Below are positions 1-12,530 of a DNA stretch of 64,000 bases, piece after piece (position 1 is the first letter of the stretch; every line of letters starts with the position of its first letter). The stretch lies in the NCBI GenBank assembly GCA_028023455.1, contig JAQFVV010012420.1, positions 5,721,770 to 5,785,769 on the forward strand, given 5' to 3'. Source of the stretch: Epiperipatus broadwayi. Taxonomy: Eukaryota; Onychophora; Udeonychophora; Euonychophora; Peripatidae. A program made the position numbers and the translations under genes. The notes below the pieces were generated by a model. The model did no database searches. It worked only from the letters and a program-made list of their open reading frames with translations, and was not told the origin of the DNA.

Positions 1-1198
1 TATAGTGAATTTAGGCTGTTTTTTTTTTCATGCAAATATGCAGACATCTTGACTTAGACGACATATCTGATAGAATAATATGAATAATAGACTTAAGAGA
101 AGTCATAGTATAAAAATAAAATTTCATAAAAATTAATATTTAAAGCTAACAGATATTAATGCACTACATGTTAGGATACAAAAGAGTTAATTATCATTTA
201 AGTGCATTTGTATTTAAACTGTTCTATTTGAAAACTGATATATTTGAGCTCTGTTACATTTGAACTGTATTATATTTTGCTGTAAATAAACTTTGTTTTG
301 TTTATTGCTAGATTTGTTTTACCATTTTGTTTATTATTGTCTGCTCTGAAAGAATCTCTGTTCTCCAGGATCTAGAGGCAATTTTAAATGTCTGAGTGAT
401 AGTACAGCTGAGTAGACATTTATACTTGATATCCTTAACAATATACTTTTATTTCTAGGCCATAAATCTAATGCTTTCTCTGGAGTTGGATATTAGTGTG
501 GCCACTGACCGTTAAAAATATATATATAGATGTATATTTTTTAATTAATTTTTAATTGACAAATTATTAATTAAATTTATTGATATTATATATATATTAA
601 TTATTTTTATTGTATTTAAAATAGTTAGTTCCGTAACAGTTCTTCAGATTTGCTCATATAAAAGAAGTTGAGTCGTAGGAATAAGAGGATCCTTTTATTC
701 CTGCATAAATACTATATTTAACTCTCTCAGAAGACGCGTGCTCAATTAGCTTGAAAGGCTGATATTTGAATGTAATAGATTCATTAATGTAATAGAAAAG
801 TTTAATATTTTTGTGCAATTTATTTTATATATATATTTTTATATAGCTCTGTTAAATATGAATATATAAGGAAGACTTGTCATATGTTCTTCTTTCATCT
901 AATTATTTTCCTGTAAAATCATAGTATAGTTTCCACAATTAATTTTATATACATACAGGACATACATGAAAACAATTAAATAAAAGAGCAAAAGAACTTA
1001 ATGCAATCATTAGAAGATGTTAATAAATCTCTCTTATATATTTAATATTAAACACATAAACATAAAATAGTTTGCATAAAAATATTTAACCTTTAAACTG
1101 CATTAAAGAATCTAATAGAAAAAAAATATCAAATTAATATTACATACAATAAAGATAATTATTCAAAGATATTCTTTTTCTTATTTTGTTCGTAGTTA
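1..1198. other. A/T-rich spacer, no gene seen
   Basis: Only short chance reading frames, A/T runs and simple TA tracts (for example near 520-600 and 820-845). I recognise no coding segment, RNA gene or repeat family here. Confidence 0.6.
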
Positions 1199-1400
1199 GT
1201 TGCCTAAAATGTTTCTAATGCTGACTAAGGAAAGGGTTTATTCTGTATCTTTATTTTACTAATAGTAATTGAGCACTCTTTCAGCCAGAGAAGCCAGCTT
1301 TATAGCACTCCTCTGACCAAAAGCACACTCAGCTACTGTTAATAAAATAGATATGAAATAAATATTTTCTTTAGCCAGCATTAAAAATGTTTTAGGCAAC
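1199..1400. repeat. Fold-back MITE, about 200 bp
   Basis: The left end (GTTGCCTAAAATGTTTCTAA) is matched in reverse complement by the right end (ending TTTTAGGCAAC). Pairing continues with mismatches almost to the centre, so the whole unit is one imperfect hairpin. There is no coding capacity. This is the usual form of a non-autonomous DNA transposon (MITE). I cannot name the family or a clear target-site duplication. Confidence 0.75.
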
Positions 1401-1932
1401 AAATTACAATAAAGATAATAATCATAAATAAATTAATAAACTTCTTCTAACTCCTTTCCAAAAACTTTATTTCCATATATTGTGATTGTTTAATTTGCCA
1501 TTGTATAACGATAATATTATGGTATAATATATATTGTAAAGATAATTATATGAATATATATAAAACATCAATAAATTTTATTGATCAATTAATTAAAAAT
1601 GAATAAAAAATTTATAATATATAGTATAATCAAAAATAGAAAGTAATTTAATCTATTATGCTGTTTTTCATATAATTTTTAAGAAAATAATATACAATAC
1701 CATTATATAATTATAATAATTCCACGTATTTATTATAAGAATAATAAAAAAAGTTTTTTGTTGGAAGGACATATAATATCTGTCAAAAAAAAAGTGGATT
1801 TTTTTGTATTATTATAATAATAAATATATAGAATTATTGTGGTTTTAATGGTAGTTTATATTATTACCTTTAAAATATACAGTATATATAAAATAATACC
1901 AGTGCTTAACATTAACTGATATAAATATCCAA
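1401..1932. other. A/T-rich spacer, no gene seen
   Basis: Low-complexity A/T-rich sequence. Nothing recognised. Confidence 0.55.
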
Positions 1933-2120
1933 ATATTAAATGACCCCACATGGTACAGAAATTCAGCACTGCCCTCTTTGAAATAAATATATAACTATAA
2001 TAGTGTCTGTATTTCAAAATAACCAGGTGGGCTTTTTAAAATACAGACACCAATATATTTATATATTTATTTCACATAGGGTGGTGCTGAATTTCTGTAC
2101 AATATGGGGTGTTTTAATAT
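1933..2120. repeat. Second fold-back MITE, about 190 bp
   Basis: The left arm contains GGTACAGAAATTCAGCAC and the right arm contains its counterpart GTGCTGAATTTCTGTAC. Beyond these, CCCCACA near the left end pairs with TGGGGTG near the right end, and an inner GTGTCTGTATTT pairs with AAATACAGACAC. The element is one long imperfect hairpin with a TA-rich flank on the right. Its sequence differs from the MITE at 1.2 kb, so it is a separate family. Confidence 0.75.
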
Positions 2121-5100
2121 ATATATATATATAATACATTATATAATTTATATAATGTATTATTGTTGTATTATACAATTAATACATTTTGCTATGAGAG
2201 TCACCCAGCACTTCTATCTTTATAAAAGGGTTAAATAAATAAATTTTCCTTGATGAACTTGCTATAGGACATGCGCCTTCTTCTAACATTAAAAGCATCT
2301 GCATAGAGGGGGACAATCATAAGAGAAAATTCAAGTAGACATGAATTGTTGCAACAGACCAAAATTCTATCAATAGGAAGAAGTGTTGCATTCCTTTGCA
2401 AAAAAAATAAAACATCTGACATTTATAATTTACATTTATCACTGCAATAATTTGCATATTTTTAAAACTATATATTCATCCTGCTCCCAGCACAGTTAGT
2501 TAATTAATTTTGCAATATGATTCTGGTGAGAATTCACTGAAAATTAACTTAGTGCTATTATTATACCTTTTCAATAATGGCTTATTTCATCTCAAGTTTT
2601 TTCAGAATGTTTTTTTATATTTGTAATTATTTAGATAGTTTTATCATGACATTATTATTGGTGCTGATATTTATTTATATGGTTTTATATATATATAAGG
2701 ATGTGTATAAATTCAAATCAATATATTGTACCTAACTGAAGTTTCACTTAGTTCCAAAAGGAGCTAAAGGTTATCTTAGCTTAACCTTTTGGTTTGAAAT
2801 TGCCTGATTTTTAAAAAATAATAATGATAAAAATGAAAATTAAATTAGTTAATGACTAAAATGGGATAATCTTGTATTGATTGTAGTCATTATTGTATTA
2901 TGGAATTATGTCAAAGTATTTGAAAAAAAATATATATGAGTTAGGTTGGTAAAAAAAAAAAAGCTAAATAATAATTTGAATTCTAAAAAAAAGGAAAGAT
3001 ATCAGAAATAGTTGTCAATTTGTAAGTAATATTAAATGTATTCTAAAATAACTATCATATAATCTATTCTAATGTTTAAAGAATAATAATTAGATATTAT
3101 AAATAAGTCGGAATAATTAAGTAATAAATTTTTAAAAAAAAATGATATATAAGTTTTTATTAAAAAATAAGAATATTTGTTATTAGTTTTGTAGTTTAAC
3201 ATTCAGTTATAAAAATTATTTAGATTAAATATTCATTAACATTCTATTGTTGTAGTTTTAAAAATAACTTTTAAACAATTAACTTGCATTCGTATGTGAG
3301 AATGTGTATGCATTGACATGGAAACATAAAAAAAAAGTAATTTAATTCCAATATTGTTTAAAATAAATAAATAAAACAAATGTGTGGATAAAATTATTTC
3401 AATGAAATATTTATGGGTTTAATAAAGAGTATAACTTTAAATTTTATATTTATTACTATGGGTTGGATAAAATATCATTTAAAAAAAATTATTGCACAAT
3501 ATTTGTTAATAATAAAATTTTGATTTTCCAGCTGAAGGTCACGTGGTATGGGAAGATTATATTGATTACGTCATTAGATCGATTTTACAGCTGGTTTGTT
3601 GGAATATTAAAATTTAGTAAAAAATAGTTTTTATTGGTATTTTAATTAAACTGTAGGTGGGTGAAAAACTGTGAGATAAACAGAGATCTAAAGGGTCATT
3701 CAGTTGCTGATCTGTTTTAATTCTACCTGTAGCTGAATCTTAAAAGTTCTTAATAAAAAGTAATTTTTAAAACTTTATATTTTCTAAAAAAAAAAAAAAA
3801 GTATGTTTTTAAAACTATTATTTTAAATCGTCCAGTAATGACAGTGGGCTGAGAAGAAAAGGTAATCCATTTTTCTGACAGTTTTTCATTACAGTTGAAA
3901 CATTAAAATTTACGGTAAAATGTTTGAAGAAAATACAGCATCTCATATTTCATTTACTTTTGTTCTATTCATTTTTCTTTATTTAGAAGTAAAACTTAAA
4001 TTATTAAGTATTGTTATGGCTAAAGACTTTATTGCACTAAATTATAGTATATCTCCTATCAAATTAAAAATACACGTGAAGAAGAAATTAAAAAAAACAA
4101 AACATTCAAACATTTTAAAATATTAAAATGGAAATGCATTAGCATCTTTATAAATTAAAAGTGACATTAAATTTAATACTGCATTATTAATACATGCTAT
4201 ATACATGTAAATATGCTCTTAAAAGAATAATATTTAAGAAGAAAATATGTATTTTAAAATGCTAATTCTCGTTTATGCCAGTAATATGAAAAGAATTTGT
4301 TTGGAAGTAAAACTTTAAATGAATTTAAAAATATTATTAATGAACTTGTCTCTGTCAAATACATAATGTTTTGTTATAGTGGCCAGTACTTATAAGTAAC
4401 TTTATGACCGTTGATCTTAGTTCATAAAACAAGGAGCGTCCTTAATTATAAACAAAGTCTACTCTTATGTTTTAAAAATAAATAAAAGGAAATTTGTTTA
4501 AAAAAAGAAATACATTTTTAAATATTAAGAAACGTTTTTTTTTTTAAAAAAAAAGCTCTATTTTTTAAAAAAAATGCATTTATCTAAAGAAGAACAGTGA
4601 AAGTTAACTAAATAGATATATTATAATTATTCCGCGTTTGAACCTAGGATTATAAATATAAAAAAAACATGTACTCAGCTGAAGAATTTATTGTTTTCAA
4701 TGCCGGCTTATTTTACTTATACTTATGCTTATTATACTTATGCTACTCAGTTGAATAATTTATTTTCCAGTGCCAACTTATGTTTATGCTTACGATGTTT
4801 TATTATTTTAATATTTAAAATTATCTTTAAAGATAAAAGAAAGTGAACGTGTTTATATAAAGAACTACTGAACATTTTCATTTGGAAATGATTGCCATGT
4901 ATATAAATGTATTAATTGAAGCTTCAAATTTAAATAGATATCTAAACCTGGATAAATTGTCTACACATTATGAAATGGAAAAATCATCACGGAGCCGAAA
5001 TATGAACTTAAGTTAATGTATTATTTTTTTTTATTGTTTGTTTTATTGGTTAAAAAAAAAATGAAACCATAAAAATATTTATGCTATTAAATTTTTATGT

Positions 5101-5689
5101 AACACTTTTTGCATAAATATACAGGTAAACTAGGGTTATAATTTTAAAATGAAATAGGTTTATTTGAATGAGCAAATGTTTCTTGCCATTCTTAAGTAGA
5201 TTTAGTTTATTTATCAAGCATTACACTAGCTAGTTTCTATTTAATAATTTTATTATAGAGATTTAAATATCACAGTCTTATTTTCATATAAATGGGATGT
5301 TTTACTCAATTTTATTTTAAATTTACTAAAGAAGTTTATCAGAGAATATCCATTCATTTGTTTTATGAATGTTATATTAAGAATAATTACAAATATTTTA
5401 TATTCATCAAGAAGTAAATATCCTTGCATTTAATTTACAATTTTAAAAGTCCACTAGTTACTATATTTTAACATTTAATATTTTGTTATGTGTGCATTGT
5501 GCCTTGCCTAGAATTTTATATGCATTTAAGTTTAAAGTATTTTCTACAGTAGTCAGTTGACACATAGTTTGCTTTGTTGGTTCGAATATTGGATATACGT
5601 TTTGTATTTTATAAATTTCTTGGAAATAACTTAGTTAGTTTAAGTGAAGTATATATCTTGCTATTAGTTAGAATTTGTTAGCCTCAAGA
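2121..5689. other. A/T-rich spacer, no gene seen
   Basis: Long stretch of A/T-rich sequence with homopolymer runs. The longest frames are near 2231-2422 (-) and 3920-4126 (+). They show no domain or motif and are what chance gives at this base composition. Confidence 0.55.
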
Positions 5690-6090
5690 GTTAGGCTTAG
5701 TTTATAATTTTTGATTATGCCTTATGGAGTCGAGAAAATCCTCCATCCTTATTGTATTGTATTTCCATGATTTGATAGTGCTTGTCCCCAAAAAGAGGGT
5801 ATTGTATTGTATTTTTCAGTGATGATGATCACATTTATAAGCATTGGAAATCCCATGAGAGGATTGTGCTTTTCTGGTGGGTGTTCCTGTTCCCAGATGT
5901 ACTGAAGATAAATTCCAGACATCGTCATTTTGCCTCGAAGTTAGGTATTTTTGGAAGCCACCATATTCTTTTCCAGCTCTGAGGAGCCTAGTATCTTTAT
6001 ATTTTTGCCTATCATTCATGATGACTTAATGCTAATTCCACCACAGTAGGTGATGTTGCATTTGTTTTAGATTTGTGATGACAAGATATG
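5690..6090. other. Higher-complexity patch, possible relic of a coding repeat
   Basis: Base composition becomes more balanced (tracts such as GGTGGGTGTTCCTGTTCCC). Short frames of about 66 codons overlap on both strands at 5782-6019. Their translations have balanced composition, unlike the flanking A/T sequence, which would suit an ancient LINE or an exon relic, but I recognise no family. Confidence 0.25.
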
Positions 6091-7740
6091 CTTGTTTGAG
6101 GAAATGTATTTCTTCAGGTAGTTGTAGCTAATTTAAGGCTCATAGGTATATCAATGTTTGAATTGTGTTGCTATGATAGTTTTATCACACACAAGCTAAC
6201 CAACAATAAGTTATATTTATTTTAAAGTATATTAAATATGCATATGGTATAAGTGGCAATTCACACATAATAATTTAATATTTTCATCCAGAATTTCGCC
6301 GCTGGATTTGTAAGTCTGTTATATCATTATCTTTAAAACATTGAGGGAATAATTTTATGTGGACTAAAGTTATTTAAAAAAAGTATAACTGATCTCTGAT
6401 GAATGATTGTCCCATACACTTAAGTTAGTTTAATTTTAGTATTAGCTTAATCTGATTTAAAGATATATCTAGCTGTGATATTAGTTATATCTGTGAAACT
6501 AGTGATGATATTTTTAAAAAGTATTGTTGAATATGCTTACTCCAACTTAGCGTTTGTTAAGTTGAGGAGTATAAAATTAAGCTTAGGGTTTTCAATATAA
6601 ACATAGTTCTGTGTGTTATTCTGATTAGTAGATGACACAATAATGTTATTAATTAGTCCAAATAATTATATAAAATCTTAGTGCGGTATTGGCACTGTTT
6701 GTATTCCACTATATTTATAAACATTTCTTCTCATTATTAATAAATCAAATTATTATTATTTCAAAAGTTTTGTTTGTTTGTTTTACTTTTATATGAAAAT
6801 ATATTATTGTCTTGGGTTCCAAGTTCACAAAGTCTTAAATTTTTAAATTTAATGAATCTTCAATTCAGAAATTTACAAGTATATTCTAAGTTAATTAAAT
6901 ATAGTTGATATTGTCTTGAAAATTAACAAGCTATGTTAAAGTAAATGATTCTCATATTGAATCACAAATACAGATAATTGCATTATAGCAGATACATAAT
7001 TAAATATTTAGTTAAAAGTTTATTTTTTTTTTTAAAATTATCAGTATATCTTTCAGACTAAAGATTATGCAATATCAGATTAACAATATTAGTACTTCAG
7101 AAGAATATTTTAATTAATATTATTTTAAAAGCTGCACATTATCTTATATTCACTGCACATCATCTATCATCATCTTAAATCTTATATATTTAAAGAATTC
7201 TAATCCATTTGCATTTGAGGTCTTTAGTGGTTGTCTATGAGTATGGAAAGGCATTAAAAGTACCCTTGCTCTTTTCTTTTCTCAAGTAATATCTTAGATA
7301 ATAGGCCATTATTAGTTAAATTTAAATTGATTCATTAAATTGTTTGAATTAATATTTGTTTTGTTTATTATTTTAAGATTGAACATATTATAATTATTTT
7401 ATGGTCAGCTAAGATGTCATTTATTTATTTATTAATCACAGTAATTCTTTATTAGGCAACTTAACTTAAACTGTAATTTTGCACAAGAGTTTTAGTTTTA
7501 AAATCCCTGAGGTTATTTACTCTTGTTGTTTTAGTAAATATAATTCTGTAAGATAATCTTATAAAGTAAAGCATCATAGGTCTTATTCAGAGAGTGTATG
7601 ATCTATTGGTAAGACTAATATGGTAAGCATTGATTAGTGATTTAGATAATCTTTTGTATGGTTTATTAAAAGATCAATATGCTGTAGTAGTTATAGTTCA
7701 TCAGTATTGGATTTGATCTTTATTTGATTATACATCTCTG
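6091..7740. other. A/T-rich spacer, no gene seen
   Basis: Nothing recognised apart from A/T-rich sequence. Confidence 0.55.
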
Positions 7741-7906
7741 GATCATCATCTCTTTTCTTTAAATTTATTGTAACCCCACTGAGCTGAGTCGTTTAGAGTC
7801 TCTAATTTATAGTTCATTTTATATCATTTCAATTCTATTCCATTTCTTTTCATTTCATATCTTCTATCATCTCATTTTATTTCTCTCTCCTTTATTCTAT
7901 CTTCTT
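7741..7906. repeat. Degenerate T/C-rich simple repeat at the gap edge
   Basis: The last 100 bases before the gap are loose iterations of ATTTC/ATTCTATC-like pyrimidine words. A simple repeat of this kind probably caused the assembly break. Confidence 0.6.
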
Positions 7907-8406
7907 NNNNNNNNNNNNNNNNNNNNNNNNNNNNNNNNNNNNNNNNNNNNNNNNNNNNNNNNNNNNNNNNNNNNNNNNNNNNNNNNNNNNNNNNNNNNNN
8001 NNNNNNNNNNNNNNNNNNNNNNNNNNNNNNNNNNNNNNNNNNNNNNNNNNNNNNNNNNNNNNNNNNNNNNNNNNNNNNNNNNNNNNNNNNNNNNNNNNNN
8101 NNNNNNNNNNNNNNNNNNNNNNNNNNNNNNNNNNNNNNNNNNNNNNNNNNNNNNNNNNNNNNNNNNNNNNNNNNNNNNNNNNNNNNNNNNNNNNNNNNNN
8201 NNNNNNNNNNNNNNNNNNNNNNNNNNNNNNNNNNNNNNNNNNNNNNNNNNNNNNNNNNNNNNNNNNNNNNNNNNNNNNNNNNNNNNNNNNNNNNNNNNNN
8301 NNNNNNNNNNNNNNNNNNNNNNNNNNNNNNNNNNNNNNNNNNNNNNNNNNNNNNNNNNNNNNNNNNNNNNNNNNNNNNNNNNNNNNNNNNNNNNNNNNNN
8401 NNNNNN
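7907..8406. other. Assembly gap (500 N)
   Basis: Exactly 500 N, the size many assemblers use for a gap of unknown length. The true missing length is unknown, and the 5' part of the adjacent LINE may lie in it. Confidence 0.99.
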
Positions 8407-8453
8407 AAAATTAAATTATGGCTCTTACTCTAAAGAGACTGTAAAAGTACCTG

Positions 8454-9220
8454 GTGGCCAAAAATGGAAAATATTATGAATCCCCTAATTGCAGACCCAG
8501 GTTACCTAATGTAATGACATTTTATTTAGCAATTTACAATTGCAAATCACTTTCAAATAAAGGATGTGAATTGAGAAAAAACTGTCCAATAGTAAATGAG
8601 ATATTATTGGACTTTGCGAAGTTAGAAAAAAATACAAAAATTGATTTAAACATTGGGCATGCATATTATTATAAAAATGCAAATATTAAGTCAAAGTGAG
8701 ATTCATTATATAAAAAGTAAAAGAATAACATAACTGATATCGATATTATATCACAGTTACAAGTTTACTTAATCAATATAATGGAAATTATCAAATGTCA
8801 TTAATTTTTATTTATACCCAACAAGTTCTAATTATAATAAATAAATAAAGATTTTTATATGGATATACATAATGCTTTTGTTTATGCCAAATAATATTTT
8901 TAAATTATAATGGGATATGATAATGATAAAATTGGAAAATGGTTAGAGGTTGAAAGTGCTTTAGATAAATTTGGCTATGGTGAAAGAAATAAGAGAAAGC
9001 CACAGACTTTAAGAATTTTTAGAAATTGAAAAACTATATTATGAATTCTTTTTTTTTTTTTTTGAGAAAAATGCTAAACAGAAATGGACATGGAAGCATT
9101 GAAGTGAAAGTACAGCAGAATTGAATTGTAGTTTGATTAAAAGAAAATATGTATTTCAGAATTGTGATATTTTTAATGGATTCAAAACAATGATCATCAA
9201 TTAATGTGATGTAAGATGCA
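8454..9220 (+). pseudogene. RTE LINE endonuclease domain, decayed
   Basis: The segment from 8454 begins in a frame containing LAIYNCKSLSNK, which matches the start of RTE endonucleases (ATYNCRSLS type). It continues to IGHAYYY, matching the conserved G-H-x-x-Y-Y region. After frame changes, IMGYDNDKIGK at about 8910-8945 corresponds to the catalytic GDFNAKIG motif, with D and N displaced or mutated. VESALDKFGYGERN follows, matching the V-G-x-x-G-x-G-x-x-N region. Function in a live element would be target-site nicking. The open part ends at 8699, and the rest needs at least three frame changes. Confidence 0.65.
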
Positions 9221-9699
9221 TGTTAGTGCAAACCTAGTTTTCAGAAATAATCCTATAATTTAAATTAGAACTCTTAAGTAATTTAAAAATATTAACAGAC
9301 TTCAAAGATAATTCAAATTTAACTAAGATCAATAAGAAAATAATTAATACTGTACTAAGAACTACAATAAAGGTATCTTGAATTTTTAAGAGAAAACAGA
9401 GACGGTATGAACAAAAAAGAATAGGATCCATTAAGAACAATTAAATATCTACAATTTCTGTAAAATAGTATATAAAATGGTTAATAATGATATAAGGACA
9501 TATAGGAATGAGTTGACAAGAAAAAGTATAGAAGAGAATAAAAGTTTCAAAAGTATAAAATAACATCTTGATATTAGAAGAAATGTTATTTCAGCAATAA
9601 GATGATGATACTATTATTAAATAGTGGGATAACATCCAGAAATGTATGAAGAGTTCTACAAAGAATTGCATGGTAATAATAAACAGGAAAACAAAATAA

Positions 9700-11180
9700 C
9701 CACTACAGTTACTACGTCTCCTGAATTGCTAATCATTTAAAATGAAACAAGAGATGAGACATGTAAGAAAATCTATAAAGAATGGAAAAGTTTTAGAAAA
9801 TGATGGATTATTATTGATATCTTTAAAAAGTGAATGAAGAAATAAGTAAAAATTTATACCAAATGTCTAAGTAAAAGAATGTAGTAGAAATACTGATATA
9901 TAAAAAAATGACAATATTTGAAACAACAAACTTTTCAGTCTTCTATATAATCTATATGTTCTATAAAACTACCTTCAAACTAACCAAAAGAACAAGCTGG
10001 TTTTAAAAGTGATTTCAGCACAATGGATTATTTATACATATTGAAAGAATATATCAAAAGAACTAATGAGTAAAGATTGATATTATACTTTGGATTTTAT
10101 AAATTACAAAAAAATTCTATTCTAAAAGTATTTTTATAATGATTAAGAACTTGAACTATCAAGATATAGATTTAAGATACTTTCATATTCAGAAGAATAT
10201 TTATCAAAATATAACAGTATTGATTAGATTACATGATGACACTAAAAAGATTAATATTGATAAGAATATAAGATAGGGTGATGATTCCATACCTTCAAAA
10301 CTTTTTACAGTTTTAGAAAAAGTATTTTATGGATTAAAACAGGAAGTTAAAGGAAAGAAAAGATATGTAGAATATTTAAGCCATAATAGACTTTTGTTGA
10401 TGATGTTAATGTTCTTGCAAACATTTATTCACAGCTTCTAAAAATAAGGCTAGAGTTATCAGTTTAAAATAAGAAAATAGGACTAAAGATAAATATTAAA
10501 AAGACTAAAGTAATGTTCAATGGACTTCCTCAGAAGAAGATAATAAAAAATTATAGTCATAAATTAGAAAAAATTAACAGCTACAAATTCATTGATCATA
10601 TTATTAATATATATGGGAGTATAATGAATCAAATTAATAACTGAATTCAATTTTTATGAAGTTATTTTTAGTAGAAATACTTAATATTAAAAGAAGATAT
10701 GGATATGTGTTTAAAGGGGAAGTTTTTAATAAATGTATTTTCCCAAATAATATTTATAGATGAGATTTGGACATACAATAAAAGAGTAATACAGAAATTT
10801 CAAAATGCTCACTGAAGTGTGGAGAGATGAATGTTGGAATAACAAGAAAGGTTTGAAAGTAAAATAATGTTGGAATAACAAGAAAGGTTTGAAAGTAAAA
10901 TACTTTTTTGAAAAACAGGTTTAATTGATGTCATCAAAAGAATTAAGAATCCAAGTGGATATTGTGTTGGACATATTGCTAAAAGATATGATAATAGATA
11001 TAAACAGTTGAAGTCTTAAATTGAATTCCATAAGATTATAAAGACTTAAAAGAAGATCACATGGGAGCTGGATAGATGAAATAAGCAAGTTGACTGGTGT
11101 GAAGAAGAGATTCTATATGTCAGGGAAGTTGAATTAAACATGGAGAGATCTTTATGCTGATAGTAGTTAAAAAAGATGTG
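9700..11180 (+). pseudogene. RTE LINE reverse transcriptase and C-terminal region, decayed
   Basis: Plus-strand pieces match the RTE reverse transcriptase in order. F-x-S-A/D-F-S-T-M-D-Y-like residues at about 9995-10040 correspond to the 'GFR...ST-D' block. A degenerate R-Q-G-D-x-x-P-x-K-L-F region lies at 10265-10310, followed by VLEKVFYGLKQE. The catalytic box reads FVDD at 10393-10404 (family YxDD/FADD). KKIGLKININKTKVMFNG, at about 10470-10520, is the strongly conserved block after the catalytic box. A tail at 10760-10980 carries I-W-T-Y-N-K-R-V-I-Q-K-F-Q-N-A, matching the C-terminal region of RTE proteins. Frame changes occur every 50-200 bases, so no product is possible. Confidence 0.7.
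10831..10902 (+). repeat. 36-bp direct tandem duplication inside the LINE
   Basis: Two identical 36-base copies (10831-10866, 10867-10902) begin ATGTTGGAATAACAAG. Thirty-six bases is 12 codons, so the duplication by itself keeps the frame. Absence of divergence between the copies, in an otherwise eroded LINE, makes it recent. Confidence 0.9.
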
Positions 11181-11220
11181 GATGAAATAGTCAAGTTAAA
11201 TAATGATTTTGATTAATATT

Positions 11221-11990
11221 TAAAAATATTTAAAGTCAAATGTTTATGCTTCTAATGCAGAGTAAATTTTTAATTTTTAATATATAACTAAATGAATTTT
11301 CAACATTGAGCAACACAATTATGGGATACATAATCTGTTATTTATTATTATAGAAACTATTTATATATACGGATGATGTTTCTCTATATGTTCAAATGTG
11401 TGTTTACTTCTGTACTATTAGCTCGTCTATTGATACTGCTATATCAGCTTAGAGAAAAAACAACTTGCCTCTGACTCTCAAAACGTTAACGTTGTTTGCA
11501 TTGAATGCAAATATAAAAATTAAAAAAAATAAAAAGTTGTATTTCTTTGCCAATACAGGTAGCACGAATACACATTTTAAAACACGCGTATTATATTGGA
11601 ATTTACTGAAAACAAACTGTATATGTTGTGAATGTCCAAATTGATGATCCAGGTATATATATATAAAAAAAAGAAAATAATAAACAATTCAGTACAATTT
11701 AAGTTTAACTAAATAGGATCGATATTATTTTATATATTTCATATATGAATGCAGTCACCATAGTAACATTATTATATACAGTTCAATGTTTTTTGTGTTG
11801 TGTATATGTGTTTATAAATTAATTTAAAAAAAATATTATTATTAAAAAATATAGATATGTGTAAATTATTGATGTTTAATCAATAATTTAAAAGGTTATT
11901 ATATCAATTTTGTATTTTGGTTTGTAAAATAATAAAAAAATTGTAATCGAATTTGGATTTAATCTTCATGTATCTTTTTCTCCGAACTTA
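11221..11990. other. Spacer after the LINE, no gene seen
   Basis: A/T-rich. The short palindrome AACGTTAACGTT lies near 11482. No recognised element. Confidence 0.5.
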
Positions 11991-12530
11991 CCCCATAACC
12001 GCGCCAAAACAACTATAAGAAAATTGATAGAATTGAGTTTTTTTGAGTAATATTGTATGGTCGTCAAGATACGAAAAACGTCAGAAAGAGAACATATAAA
12101 AAAGACGCGACAGAATATAACAGGACTCTTTATCATTTTGCAATAGTAAAGGATAGATCTATTTTCTGTGTCTTAACAAATAAATTTTTTCAATATTTTT
12201 TTTTTGTGTGTAAAACCATAAAACATGGAAAAATAGTGGAATTATCTGCCCGTTCAATCATTTAGCGGGCAGTTGCGAAAAGTTTCCGGGGAAGCGACAG
12301 CAAAGTAAAAAAAAAAAAAAAAACCTATGAAATAAAAAAAAAATGCTTTATAAAAAAAAATGGATTGGCGTAAACATCGTCTCACGAGCAAAGGAACAAG
12401 ACCCAACTGGATCAATTCACATCATAATATGGATAATCAAAGTGCACTCACCTCTTCGGACAGAAAAAGAAAACTTTTAATGAAGTATTGTAAAGTTTAC
12501 GATTATTATTTCTGACGGAGAAACTTCTCT
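11991..12530. other. CpG-containing patch of unknown nature
   Basis: CpG dinucleotides, rare elsewhere in the window, cluster here (CCGCGCC near 12000, GACGCGACAG near 12110, TAGCGGGCAG near 12263, TCCGGGGAAGCGACAG near 12286). A 70-codon frame at 12053-12265 (+) has no recognisable domain. CpG retention can mark unmethylated regulatory DNA or a young insertion. I cannot decide between them. Confidence 0.3.

Larger units (their letters stand above)
8407..11220 (+). mobile_element. RTE-type non-LTR retrotransposon (LINE), broken by many frameshifts and stops
   Basis: Reading the plus strand through several frame changes gives, in order, pieces of an apurinic-type endonuclease, a reverse transcriptase and the C-terminal region of an RTE-clade ORF2. 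This is the type often annotated as 'craniofacial development protein 2-like' in invertebrate genomes. The 5' end is cut by, or close to, the gap, and no 3' tail repeat is clear after about 11.2 kb. The many independent frameshifts mean an old, dead copy. Confidence 0.75.

Noticed and set aside
2225-2237. AAAGGGTTAA as the right end of a piggyBac element
   Set aside because: No matching CCC end at a TTAA to its left at a sensible distance, and no transposase text nearby.
3920-4126. 68-codon frame as a gene
   Set aside because: Ile/Leu/Lys/Phe-rich composition as expected from A/T-rich DNA, with no motif and no partner.
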